DNA of 41,507 nt from Bacteroidota bacterium. GTDB lineage: Bacteria > Bacteroidota > Bacteroidia > Bacteroidales > F082. The notes under the pieces are model-generated. The model searched no databases. It was not told where the DNA came from and saw only the letters and a list, made by a program, of their open reading frames with translations. Every line of letters begins with the position of its first letter. Position 1 is the first letter of the stretch. The stretch is taken from contig QIKE01000034.1 in the NCBI GenBank assembly GCA_003232915.1, positions 1-41,507 on the forward strand, written 5' to 3'. Shown here one piece after another: positions 1 through 8,656 of the stretch. A program made the position numbers and the translations under genes.

Positions 1-135
1 AATGACATAATTAACATATTGAATATTAAAGTATTAATATTTTTTAACCAAATCACAACAAAGCGTTACCTACAGAATATCAATGAAATAAAATTTTATT
101 TTGAAAAATATTAAAATATCTACTAAATCAATATT

Positions 136-181
136 ATAGTATCATGTTGGTTTTTAGCATTATAAATCAGCTGAATAGTTG
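136..181 (+). repeat. Dispersed 46-bp repeat, copy A
   Basis: Matches 29172-29217 in the same orientation at about 39 of 46 bases, beginning ATAGTAT and ending GAATAGTTG. It overlaps the 3' end of the membrane-protein gene at 160. Confidence 0.55.
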
Positions 182-606
182 CCTACCTTTTTAATTTTTT
201 TAAAACAATAGAGTAGAACTATTCCACAAGAAATACCTAAAAGCAACATTATCAAATCGATACCGCCAAGAATCCAAAAATGTGCTGAAAAAAGGAATAA
301 AAGGAGACCGAAATATAGCGAAACAGCATAAGGCCGGCTTTGCAACAAAAAAATACCGTCAATAATTAATAACGAATGGAGAAGCAATAAAAGGGATAAA
401 ATAAATAAAAAAGCCGGTTCGTTAAAAGTATTATAACCCGTTGTTGCAATAATATTGCCTTTAAAAGCAGGGAAAAAAAGTATGGATAAGTAAAAAATGA
501 AACCTAATAAGCCATAAATCATCAAAAAAACAGATAAAGAACGGTAGATCAACAGAAACTTCCCCTGTGATTTTTTTTTACCCTTATTTTTTTCTTCTAA
601 ATTCAT
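160..606 (-). CDS. Hypothetical four-helix membrane protein
   Basis: A 148-residue protein of unknown function. The N-terminus is short and lysine-rich (KNKGKKKSQGK), then four strongly hydrophobic segments lie at about residues 17-46, 63-88, 92-112 and 114-136, followed by a basic tail. This predicts an inner-membrane protein with little soluble domain. Its ATG overlaps the stop codon of the upstream gene (ATGA at 603-606), so the two are almost certainly translationally coupled and belong to the ammonia-lyase operon. No family was recognised. The last codons lie inside a 46-bp sequence that recurs near 29.2 kb, so the C-terminal end may have been altered by an insertion or recombination event. 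Confidence 0.7.
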   Translation of the reverse strand: MNLEEKNKGKKKSQGKFLLIYRSLSVFLMIYGLLGFIFYLSILFFPAFKGNIIATTGYNTFNEPAFLFILSLLLLLHSLLIIDGIFLLQSRPYAVSLYFGLLLFLFSAHFWILGGIDLIMLLLGISCGIVLLYCFKKIKKVGNYSADL

Positions 607-1067
607 TTTTTTTCAATGATTTTCAAACTTTTGGCATAAAGATAAATAAACAGCAGACTCAACGACAATTCGAGCCAATTAAACGGTAGGCCGGAAATGT
701 AGATTTGCGGAAGCATCAATAAGATAATTTGTGCAATAGTATAAACGTGGAAACCGGTTTTATTCAATCGCCACATTATTGCGGCACCGATTATCGACAA
801 TGCCGAAAAAACAGCTTGCCAAAGAAACAAGGTTGGATTTACATTTAAAAACATATTAATGTTAATTTCGGTGCCAAGAAAATTTACGGTATCTTGTCCT
901 GCAAACATTTCTTTTAATTGGCCAAAATAGCTGTATGTTAAAATATTAGCGAGAAAACCCATTCCTCCGCCAATAAAACTCAACACACATAGTATGGTAA
1001 GCAAATCGCTACGTTTCAATTCAAGGTTTTGATTGCTTGTTTCAATTAATTCGTTTTCGTTGTTCAT
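603..1067 (-). CDS. Hypothetical four-helix membrane protein
   Basis: A 154-residue protein with an acidic, soluble N-terminus of about 20 residues and four predicted membrane segments (about 22-46, 80-100, 104-122 and 128-148). The loop between helices 1 and 2 (about residues 47-78) is the only sizeable soluble part. It starts only 7 bases after the lyase stop codon and its own stop overlaps the start of the next membrane-protein gene, so all three probably sit on one transcript. It resembles the 148-residue neighbour in size and topology, which could reflect an old duplication, but I see no clear sequence similarity. Function unknown. Confidence 0.72.
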   Translation of the reverse strand: MNNENELIETSNQNLELKRSDLLTILCVLSFIGGGMGFLANILTYSYFGQLKEMFAGQDTVNFLGTEININMFLNVNPTLFLWQAVFSALSIIGAAIMWRLNKTGFHVYTIAQIILLMLPQIYISGLPFNWLELSLSLLFIYLYAKSLKIIEKK

Positions 1068-1074
1068 AAGTCTG

Positions 1075-2604
1075 TTAGAATAATGTTTTTAATACGTTTT
1101 CAAAGGCATTAATTTTTTCTACCAATTTTACTAACGCTTTCATAGTGTTATGGTCGTGGTAAAGAGGATGGTCGATTTTGATAAAATCAACATATTTTTT
1201 CACAATATCGTGTGCGGCTTGCACTCCTTTCCCGAAGTGATAGCTACAGAAATCGAAAGGTTGAGCGACTGCCATCAATTCTATTTCTATAATTCCGTAT
1301 GCATTGTCGATAATCTGAAAGTTTTTAATTGCTGTATTCATACCCATCGAAACATGATCTTCTTGGTTGACGGGGGCGGTTGTCGATAAATTTTTATGTT
1401 CTACCATTTGTAGATAAGCAGTATAATGGCTACGCATCAATCCCGAAAACATCCCGGTACTTTTGGTAAGAAAAGGGGAAAGTCCGGCATTCAAAGCAGG
1501 CTTGTTCAACCGTTTCATTAGTAGCTCTGATAATACGACTATCAGCATCGCAATTGCCAGGCCAGCCATTTCCATTGACAAAGCCAACGCAGTACCCTGA
1601 AAATTAGTTCCCGAAAGTTGTGTATTATCATCAGGAAAAAATATTGGGCTGTCGCCCACACCGTTCACCTCAATTTCGACTTGCAAATCGGCGTAAACCA
1701 GCGCATCGCCGGCAGCTCCTACGACTTGTGGTGTAGAACGCATTGAATATGCATCTTGCACTTTGTGAGTGACTTCACCAAGTTTCAAATCGCCTCCTTC
1801 AACAAGTTCTTCAAGGTTTTCAACACTTTTTATAGCGATTGCAAATACTCTATCTTCTTGCAGTCGGGCAGTATAAGTTCCCATATTGGTTTTGAGCGCT
1901 TCGAGTGACACGGGGCTGGCAAATTCGGTTTGTTGCGACCATTTTTGTGCATAGTACAAAAACAGGGTGCTCATAGCTGTTAACACATTATAGCCGTTGA
2001 TGTTGGCCAAAGCATCACGTGTTTCAAGACATGGAATGACAATACCGGCACGTTCCATGGCTTCTTTATCTTCGAGAAGTACACCTTGATAATAGGTTTT
2101 GCCTTCGCCAATTAGCAAAAGCATAATTTGCGCCATAGGAGTAAGATCGCCCGAAGCTCCCACCGAGCCTTTGTTACGCACATAGGGCGTTACTCCTTTG
2201 TTGAGCATTTCAACAAGGGTATGGATTATTAAAAACATGTTTCCCGAATTTTCACGAACTTTAACATTGATGCCTCCACGTATAGCAACACGTACATATT
2301 CCAATGGGATAGGGCAGCTAACTGCTGACACATGATTAAATGTCAAATGTTTTTGAAAATCTTTTATCTGGTCGTTGCTTAAAACCATTTCCGAAAACTC
2401 TCCGATGCCGGGATTTATTACGTAGATTATTTTGCGTGCTTCAATTTTTTTTTCAAGTATAGAACCACAGGCTATTATGCATTCTTTTGCATTTTGGCTT
2501 AAAGTATCTTTTTCGTTATGTCGTGCTATGGCAACAACTTCTTTGATGGTCAATCCCGAACCCTTTATTATCAAAGTCATTTTTTTATTTTTGTTTTTTT
2601 TCAC
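1075..2604 (-). CDS. MIO-type aromatic amino acid / histidine ammonia-lyase
   Basis: This 509-residue protein belongs to the HAL/PAL/TAL family, which uses an autocatalytic MIO prosthetic group made from Ala-Ser-Gly to eliminate ammonia (or shift it, in aminomutases). The triad is at residues 150-152 (GSVGASGDL). Other active-site positions are present: Tyr61 (YVINPGIG in place of the usual YGINTGFG), Asn203 (NING), Tyr286 and Arg289 (DAYSMRSTPQ), Phe335 (SGTNF) and Glu415 (NQEDHVS). The selectivity pair aligns as Asn90-His91, closer to the Ser-His of histidine lyases than to His-Leu or Phe-Leu of tyrosine/phenylalanine enzymes, so substrate is uncertain. No other hut genes are nearby; two membrane-protein genes follow in the same operon. 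An acidic-gate change (Thr to Pro, Phe to Ile in the Tyr61 loop) is unusual. Confidence 0.88.
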   Translation of the reverse strand: MKKNKNKKMTLIIKGSGLTIKEVVAIARHNEKDTLSQNAKECIIACGSILEKKIEARKIIYVINPGIGEFSEMVLSNDQIKDFQKHLTFNHVSAVSCPIPLEYVRVAIRGGINVKVRENSGNMFLIIHTLVEMLNKGVTPYVRNKGSVGASGDLTPMAQIMLLLIGEGKTYYQGVLLEDKEAMERAGIVIPCLETRDALANINGYNVLTAMSTLFLYYAQKWSQQTEFASPVSLEALKTNMGTYTARLQEDRVFAIAIKSVENLEELVEGGDLKLGEVTHKVQDAYSMRSTPQVVGAAGDALVYADLQVEIEVNGVGDSPIFFPDDNTQLSGTNFQGTALALSMEMAGLAIAMLIVVLSELLMKRLNKPALNAGLSPFLTKSTGMFSGLMRSHYTAYLQMVEHKNLSTTAPVNQEDHVSMGMNTAIKNFQIIDNAYGIIEIELMAVAQPFDFCSYHFGKGVQAAHDIVKKYVDFIKIDHPLYHDHNTMKALVKLVEKINAFENVLKTLF

Positions 2605-2713
2605 AAAAAATAAACAGGCGAAAGTAAGAAAAAAACCTGAAGTGCAATAAAGAATGCCATATATCTAACAGATTATTGAAAACAAATCCGTGCATAAAGA
2701 AACACTTAGATTA

Positions 2714-4756
2714 CTATTTGTTTATGTTGAGCAAATAGAACATAAAAACATAGTCCATAGCTATTTCCTTAAATTGCTCAAAACGTCCCGAAGCACCACT
2801 ATGGCCGTAATCCATATTTGTCCAAAGCAATAATAGATTGTTGTCGGTTTTCATATCACGCAGTTTTGCCACCCATTTGGCGGGTTCCCAAAATTGCACT
2901 TGGCTATCGTGCAACCCTGTGGTTATAAGCATAGCAGGATATGATTTGGTTTCAACATTGTCGTAAGGCGAATACGATAACATATAGTTGTAATAAACTT
3001 TATCGTTGGGATTGCCCCATTCGTCGTATTCGCCGGTGGTGAGCGGAATACTTTCGTCGAGCATAGTGGTTACCACATCAACAAAAGGAACGTCGGCAAT
3101 AATGCCTTTAAATAATCCGGGAGCCAAATTGGCAACAGCGCCCATAAGCAAACCACCGGCACTCCCACCCATAGCAAATAATTTTTTAGGCGAGGTATAA
3201 TGATTGACAATCAAGGCTTTGGCACAGTCGATAAAATCCGAAAAAGTATTTTTCTTATTCAGCAGTTTACCCTCGTCGTACCAGTATCTACCCATTTCTT
3301 GTCCGCCGCGCACATGGGCAATGGCAAAAGCAAATCCTCGGTTGAGCAAACTCAGCCTCGAAGAACGAAAAGACGATTCGATAGTATAACCGTACGAACC
3401 ATAGCCATAGAGCAACAAAGGGCAAGAACCGTTTTTACGAAATTCCTTTTTATATACAATGCTCACGGGAATCTTCGCCCCGTCGTGAGCAGTAACATAC
3501 TTTCTTTCGGTAAGGTAATCATCAGGAGCGTAACCTCCCACAACCTTTTGCCGTTTTCGCAAAATTCGTTTAGCTGTTTGTATTTCTTCGTCATAAATTG
3601 TAGAGGGTGTTTTCAGCGAAGTATATCCAAAACGAAGCACTGAACTGTTATAATCATAATTATCGTCGATCCAAACAAAATAATCTTTTTCATCGAAAGT
3701 CAGATATCGGTCGGTAGCTGCTTTCAAATCGAAAATTCGTAGCATAATCAATCCGTTTTTTCGCTCGGTAGCGACAAAGTATTTTGAAAATACTTCAACT
3801 TCTTCGAGAAAAACATCCTTGCGATTCGGGATAATTTCTTTCCAACTTTCAATAGCTGTTTTTTCCTTGGAACATTCCATCAGTCTGAAATTTTCAGCCT
3901 TATAATTTGTACGGATAAGAAAACGTTTACCCTGATGTGCAATGTGGTATTCCACATCTTTCGTACGTGGCTGAAACAAACGGAATTTTCTTTCCGGTTT
4001 GTCGGCTTCGAGGATACGATATTCGGTTGACAAGGTACTTTCGGAACCTATAATCAGATATTTACACGATTTGCTTTTAAAAATAAAAGTTTCAAAAGCC
4101 GTATCTTTTTCTTGAAAAACAAGTTTGTCTTTTTTCAAAAGTGTGCCAAGCACATGTCTGAAAATTTTAAAAGGTCGCAGTGTGCGATCTTTTTTCACAT
4201 AAAACAGTGTTTTGTTATCGTTAGCCCATACTACTTCGCCTGTTGTGTTTCGAATGTTTTCACCATATAGTTCACCGGTAACGAGATTTTTAATAAAAAT
4301 CGAATATTTTCTCCGGCTCAGCAAATCAACACTAAAAGCAATAAGACTGTTGTTGCTACTCACATCAAAATCGCCTATATCATAATAGGAGTGTCCTTCA
4401 GCCATTTTGTTACCGTTGAGTAATATTTCTTCGTTTTGGTTATACCCTTGTTTTTTCCGGCAATAAACAGGATATTCTTTTCCCTCTTCGTAACGCACAT
4501 AATATTCGTAGCCATTTTGCAAATAAGGAACCGTTTGATCTTTCTGTGGGATACGGCTTTTCATTTCGTGGTACAGTTTTTTCTGCAAATCTTTAGTTGA
4601 GCTATTAAAAACCGCATCTGTGTATGTATTTTCGGCTTTTAAGTACGCTATAACTTCCCGATTTTTTCTATCGTTCAACCAATAATAGTTGTCGATACGT
4701 GTGTGGCCATGAGTAGTTAATTCTTTTTTAACCTTTTTTATTTTCGGTGATGTCAT
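2714..4756 (-). CDS. ptrB: Oligopeptidase B-like S9 serine peptidase
   Basis: A prolyl-oligopeptidase-family enzyme expected to cleave short peptides, typically after basic residues in the oligopeptidase B branch. The N-terminal part (KKELTTHGHTRIDNYYWLND) is the conserved start of the beta-propeller; the C-terminal alpha/beta-hydrolase carries Ser532 (GGSAGG), Asp617 (GLHDSQVQ) and His652 (DYGHSGASGR), numbering from the chosen start. The frame opens 20 codons earlier at 4816, but that extension (MLLQGCVLLVPKLYFFYNKP) does not match the family, so I prefer the ATG at 4754-4756, giving 680 residues, the usual length. No convincing signal peptide follows, so a cytoplasmic site is likely. It lies just downstream of the TonB receptor gene and could share its transcript. 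Confidence 0.88.
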   Translation of the reverse strand: MTSPKIKKVKKELTTHGHTRIDNYYWLNDRKNREVIAYLKAENTYTDAVFNSSTKDLQKKLYHEMKSRIPQKDQTVPYLQNGYEYYVRYEEGKEYPVYCRKKQGYNQNEEILLNGNKMAEGHSYYDIGDFDVSSNNSLIAFSVDLLSRRKYSIFIKNLVTGELYGENIRNTTGEVVWANDNKTLFYVKKDRTLRPFKIFRHVLGTLLKKDKLVFQEKDTAFETFIFKSKSCKYLIIGSESTLSTEYRILEADKPERKFRLFQPRTKDVEYHIAHQGKRFLIRTNYKAENFRLMECSKEKTAIESWKEIIPNRKDVFLEEVEVFSKYFVATERKNGLIMLRIFDLKAATDRYLTFDEKDYFVWIDDNYDYNSSVLRFGYTSLKTPSTIYDEEIQTAKRILRKRQKVVGGYAPDDYLTERKYVTAHDGAKIPVSIVYKKEFRKNGSCPLLLYGYGSYGYTIESSFRSSRLSLLNRGFAFAIAHVRGGQEMGRYWYDEGKLLNKKNTFSDFIDCAKALIVNHYTSPKKLFAMGGSAGGLLMGAVANLAPGLFKGIIADVPFVDVVTTMLDESIPLTTGEYDEWGNPNDKVYYNYMLSYSPYDNVETKSYPAMLITTGLHDSQVQFWEPAKWVAKLRDMKTDNNLLLLWTNMDYGHSGASGRFEQFKEIAMDYVFMFYLLNINK

Positions 4757-4844
4757 TGGTTTGTTATAAAAAAAATACAATTTTGGAACAAGCAAAACAC
4801 AGCCTTGCAAAAGCAAGAAAAATGCCGGTTGTAATTCGGTTGTT

Positions 4845-7172
4845 TTAAAAATACAAGTTTAAACTTAAACTTGGCATAAACGGCAGTTGATAAACCACTT
4901 TTCCGGTAACGAGATCAACATAAAATATATTTTTCCGATTGTACACGTTGATAATACTAAAGTCGAGCACCAATTTTGTTTTTTCACTAAAATAAAAATT
5001 TCTTTTAGCATCCACATCAAGACGATGATAGGTAGGTAGCCTTCCCTTATATAGGTCAGCATAAAGCACGCCAAGTTTGCCGTTTTCCGTAGAATACTTT
5101 GTATTGACACCTCCCGGTAGTGTAAGATGTTCGTAAAAACCTTGCACCTGTGTAAATGGAAAGCCGGTACCAAAATTCCAACGCAAATTGAATTCCCATT
5201 GTTTTTTGGGACCGGTAATATACGACAATACCACATTAACATTGTGCCGACGGTCGAAATGCGGTGTATAAGTAGAAAGTTTGCCTTGTTCGTTTTCGTA
5301 CTCACGATGTACGTAACCAAGCGAGTAGACCATCCATGCATAAAACTTATTATAATCGTATTTTAAAACCACATCAAGGCCGTATGCATTACCTTGTTCA
5401 ATAATAAAATCTTTGACTTGGCGGTCGGGGGCACCTTCGGGAGCACTTCCTTCATTATAAATTTTAAACCTGTTGATATTAGTCAATTGCGAAAAATTTT
5501 TGTAATAAGCTTCTATATTTAGAAAAACGTTTTTACTCAGGTCGAATTCGCCACCAACGATGGCATGTTGCGCTTTTTGCAACTTGTGTGTAATCGGTTT
5601 CCCGTTGAAAGTTGAAGGAAGGTTTTCCGGTCCTGACAAAAAGCCGTAAAACAAGTTTACCACATCGCGGTCGGAAGTGGCGGCAATAAGGTTTTGAGAA
5701 TAAAATCCACCGGCAAATTTCATTCTAAAATGGTTGGTAATATTGTATTTAACAGACAGGCGTGGTTCAGGCGATACATTGGCCAACGAAGCATACCATT
5801 GTAAACGAAATCCGGGTTCGATAATAAATTTCCCCAAAATGGCTTTGTATTCTGCATAAGCTCCTAATTGTGTAGTATTTTCAATTTGTTCGATTTTGGC
5901 ATCTATAAAATTAGTGAAATGATACTCGGTACGGTAACCTTCCACCTCCAAACCGTATTTCAGTGTGTTTTTGCCCATAAAATAGGTAAAATTAATAGCA
6001 CCGTTAAAACCTCCTATAAAACTTGAACGGTTTTTCATAGCCACCGAATTTATTCCACTATTGTATTGAGAATAAGCAAATACACCTTCTACCAAAACCG
6101 GTGAATTACCGGGGATAATCACAAAGTTAACTCCACCACCTGACGATTTCCAACCGTAATCGGCAATGGATTTATAAGATTTTACGTTGTCGTTGAAATT
6201 AAAACCGAAAACGCTCACTTTACTACCGTTGGGAGCACTGAGCGTAATTTTTCCATAAACATCAGTAAAGTTAAATGGTAGACCGTTTTTGTCAATATAC
6301 TTATAAAACATTTTGGAACTTTCGGAAAGATATGAATGCTTAAGCGACAACACAAAAGATGCGCTACCGCTTTCAGGAGATTTTTGTTTCACAATGGGGC
6401 CTTCGAGCATCAAATGGCCACCGAAAGTGCCGGCTCCGAGACTTCCAGCATATCTTTTTTTATTTCCATCACGATAAGTAATGTCCATAATTGATGAAAT
6501 TCTACCACCATATTCGGCATTAAATCCACCGGTATAAATGTTGGCACTACGAATAAGGTCGGTTTCAAACACCGAAAACAAACCGATTGAATGAAACGGG
6601 TTATAAATAGTCATCCCGTCGAGAATTACTTTATTTTGAATAGGAGAGCCACCGCGAATATAAAACTGCCCACCCTGATCGCCCGTAAACACAACACCCG
6701 GAACAACTTGCAGATATTGTGCAATATCTGCCTGTCCACCGATAGATGGTATTTTGTTAATGGCTTTCGGTGTGATTCGTATAACCGAAGTATTGGTTTC
6801 TGTCCGACGTCTGGCATATTCGGCATTAACGGTTACTGTTTGTAAATTTACAGAAGATTTTTTTAGATAAAGCTTTTTGTTAATTATTTGGTTCTTTTTC
6901 AACTGCACGTCGATGCTGTCAGAATCGAATCCGAGATAAGTAACAATAAGTGTATAATGTCCTTCGGGAACTTTGGTGATAATAAAATAGCCGTTAACGT
7001 CGGTCGACGAACCATAGGAAGTGCCTTTGAGTTGAACATTGGCATAAATAGCCGGCTCGCCATTTTGCTTTTCATAAACAAAGCCTCTGATGGCAGCCGT
7101 TTGAGCTACAATTGTTTGCGCAAAAAACAAAATGAAAAATCCAAAAGTAACTGTCCGCAAACTGTTTTTCAT
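4845..7172 (-). CDS. TonB-dependent outer-membrane receptor with carboxypeptidase-like N-domain
   Basis: A 775-residue outer-membrane transporter. A signal peptide covers about residues 1-23 (ending IVAQ/TAA). A CarboxypepD_reg-like beta-sandwich follows at about 28-115 (IRGFVYEKQNGEPAIYANV), then the plug domain at about 120-240 (GGQADIAQYLQVVPGV, QFYIRGGSP) and a beta-barrel ending in an aromatic-rich strand with terminal Phe (LSLNLYF). No SusD partner gene is adjacent, so it is unlikely to be a typical SusCD glycan system; the substrate cannot be told from sequence. The protein matches the group of Bacteroidota TonB receptors with an IYNPFHSIGLF motif after the plug. The start has a good lysine/leucine signal sequence and no earlier alternative is needed. 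Confidence 0.9.
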   Translation of the reverse strand: MKNSLRTVTFGFFILFFAQTIVAQTAAIRGFVYEKQNGEPAIYANVQLKGTSYGSSTDVNGYFIITKVPEGHYTLIVTYLGFDSDSIDVQLKKNQIINKKLYLKKSSVNLQTVTVNAEYARRRTETNTSVIRITPKAINKIPSIGGQADIAQYLQVVPGVVFTGDQGGQFYIRGGSPIQNKVILDGMTIYNPFHSIGLFSVFETDLIRSANIYTGGFNAEYGGRISSIMDITYRDGNKKRYAGSLGAGTFGGHLMLEGPIVKQKSPESGSASFVLSLKHSYLSESSKMFYKYIDKNGLPFNFTDVYGKITLSAPNGSKVSVFGFNFNDNVKSYKSIADYGWKSSGGGVNFVIIPGNSPVLVEGVFAYSQYNSGINSVAMKNRSSFIGGFNGAINFTYFMGKNTLKYGLEVEGYRTEYHFTNFIDAKIEQIENTTQLGAYAEYKAILGKFIIEPGFRLQWYASLANVSPEPRLSVKYNITNHFRMKFAGGFYSQNLIAATSDRDVVNLFYGFLSGPENLPSTFNGKPITHKLQKAQHAIVGGEFDLSKNVFLNIEAYYKNFSQLTNINRFKIYNEGSAPEGAPDRQVKDFIIEQGNAYGLDVVLKYDYNKFYAWMVYSLGYVHREYENEQGKLSTYTPHFDRRHNVNVVLSYITGPKKQWEFNLRWNFGTGFPFTQVQGFYEHLTLPGGVNTKYSTENGKLGVLYADLYKGRLPTYHRLDVDAKRNFYFSEKTKLVLDFSIINVYNRKNIFYVDLVTGKVVYQLPFMPSLSLNLYF

Positions 7173-7330
7173 ATGCTTAAAAGTTTTTACAAAGGACAGA
7201 TAAAAAATTGAAAAGTGTGCATAAATAAATAATTTTCTTTCTTATTAATTTAAATCCAAAAATTATTTCTTGACTTCTTTAAATCCTATTTGCAAAAAAA
7301 AAACTATTTTCGCCTGAAAATCAATTAGCA

Positions 7331-8026
7331 ATGCGCATCTGCTTTTTTCAACATGTTGAGTTTGAAACTCCGGGCACAATGATTAATATTGCCTATAGAT
7401 ACGGTTTTGATGTAGAAGTAATACATTTATTTGATAATGACCACTTGCCTGGTATTGAAGAATTTGATCTTTTGGTGATTCTGGGAGGTCCTATGAATAT
7501 CTACGATGAAAAAAATTTTCCTTTTCTTAAACAGGAAAAAGATTTTATCCGTAAATCCATTACGGCAAATAAAATGATTCTAGGAATGTGTCTCGGTGCA
7601 CAGTTGATTGCAGATATCCTTGGCGCCGATATTTATAAAAATAATAAAAAAGAAATAGGCTGGTTTTCTGTTAAACCCAACCGCCACACCGAAAGCGATT
7701 TTCTTGATTTGTTTCCAGAAGAAAAATTACCCGCTTTTCACTGGCATAGCGATACTTTTGACCTCCCCGTAGGTGCTTTGCAACTTTTTTCCTCCGAAGC
7801 AACATTAAATCAGGGATTTATGTTTGGCGAAAAAGTGTTAGCTTTGCAGTTTCACTGGGAAATAACCCCCGAAAGTATAAATAATCTTATCCAAAACGAT
7901 AGTGAAAATTTGCTATCTGAAAAATTTGTTCAAAGTACTAAAGAAATGCTCAATGCTTTTGAAAATTTCAATAAAGCTGAACAATTAATGGATAAAACTT
8001 TGAAATATTTCGACGGGCTCAGGTAG
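7331..8026 (+). CDS. Class I glutamine amidotransferase (GMP synthase-like)
   Basis: A stand-alone GATase1 domain of 231 residues. The nucleophile Cys87 is in LGMCLGAQ, and His175 and Glu177 complete the triad in LQFHWEITPE; the oxyanion strand LGGPMNIYD is at about 51-59. The segment AFHWHSDTFDLP is typical of the GuaA-like amidotransferases found alone in many genomes, which hydrolyse glutamine or act as gamma-glutamyl peptidases; the partner is unknown. A possible -7 element TATTTTCG lies at 7305-7312, 18 bases before the ATG. It is divergent from the TonB receptor gene and appears to be a single-gene unit. Confidence 0.85.
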   Translation: MRICFFQHVEFETPGTMINIAYRYGFDVEVIHLFDNDHLPGIEEFDLLVILGGPMNIYDEKNFPFLKQEKDFIRKSITANKMILGMCLGAQLIADILGADIYKNNKKEIGWFSVKPNRHTESDFLDLFPEEKLPAFHWHSDTFDLPVGALQLFSSEATLNQGFMFGEKVLALQFHWEITPESINNLIQNDSENLLSEKFVQSTKEMLNAFENFNKAEQLMDKTLKYFDGLR

Positions 8027-8150
8027 TTTTCTTTGCCCGCCTTTGGTTCATTTTCCGATGTGGCTCATCAAAATATTATTTAACCCAATTTGACTTTATA
8101 CACTATTTTCTTTCGCCATTTACCGACTAAAAATAGCCAATCACCGAATT

Positions 8151-8185
8151 TTTGTTTCGTTGTGGCTATTGCTATCCTATTTTTG
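8151..8185 (+). promoter_or_regulatory. Putative Bacteroidota promoter for the PspC gene
   Basis: TTTG at 8151-8154 and TATTTTTG (TAnnTTTG -7 consensus) at 8178-8185, with 23 bases between, slightly longer than the usual 19-21. It lies inside the upstream extension of the reading frame and 22 bases before the ATG at 8207, which supports that later start. Confidence 0.5.
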
Positions 8186-8206
8186 CCCTATCAAAAAAAT
8201 ACGAAA

Positions 8207-8656
8207 ATGGAAAATCAAAAAAAAATGTATCGCTCACGAACAAATAAAGTTATTGCGGGAGTGGCAGCCGGTTTGGCCGATTACTTTAACGTAGATGTTG
8301 TTATTTTCAGACTGTTATTTGTACTCCTTTTACTTTTTAGCGGTGGAGGTCTGCTCGCTTACATTATTCTATGGATAGTTATACCCAAACAGCCTTGTGT
8401 TGTTTATGAGCAAACAGCATATCAAACAGCCCAATCGAAAAAAGAAAAAGTAACCGGTGTACAAACTGTTAAACAATCTTCTACCGGTCTTATTGCAGGT
8501 ATTATTCTTATTTTTCTCGGAATATTATTTTTGTTCGACAAAATTACTCCATGGTACCATCTGCACGACTTTTGGCCGCTGATTTTTGTTTTTGCCGGAA
8601 TAATAATTATTAACCCAAGTATTTTAAAATCTAAAAATAAAGAAAATGAAATCTAA
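8207..8656 (+). CDS. PspC domain membrane protein
   Basis: The N-terminal part (YRSRTNKVIAGVAAGLADYFNVD, then a hydrophobic stretch ending VIPKQP) is a complete PspC domain, seen in phage-shock and envelope-stress proteins. A linker with basic and polar residues follows, then a second pair of hydrophobic segments (GLIAGIILIFLGILFLFDKI and FWPLIFVFAGIIIIN) resembling the LiaF/DUF5668 membrane module. The frame is open from 8090, but the extra 39 residues look non-conserved and contain a promoter-like sequence, so I use the ATG at 8207 (149 residues). The stop overlaps the next gene by 11 bases, indicating coupling. The pair probably acts in envelope stress sensing, which is inference from family. 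Confidence 0.82.
   Translation: MENQKKMYRSRTNKVIAGVAAGLADYFNVDVVIFRLLFVLLLLFSGGGLLAYIILWIVIPKQPCVVYEQTAYQTAQSKKEKVTGVQTVKQSSTGLIAGIILIFLGILFLFDKITPWYHLHDFWPLIFVFAGIIIINPSILKSKNKENEI

Noticed and set aside
1150-1389. Open frame on the plus strand inside the lyase gene
   Set aside because: Antisense shadow of a strongly conserved gene; no start context or domain.
4757-4816. Upstream extension of the oligopeptidase with LLQGC as a possible lipobox
   Set aside because: No proper signal-peptide pattern and the extension does not fit the family.
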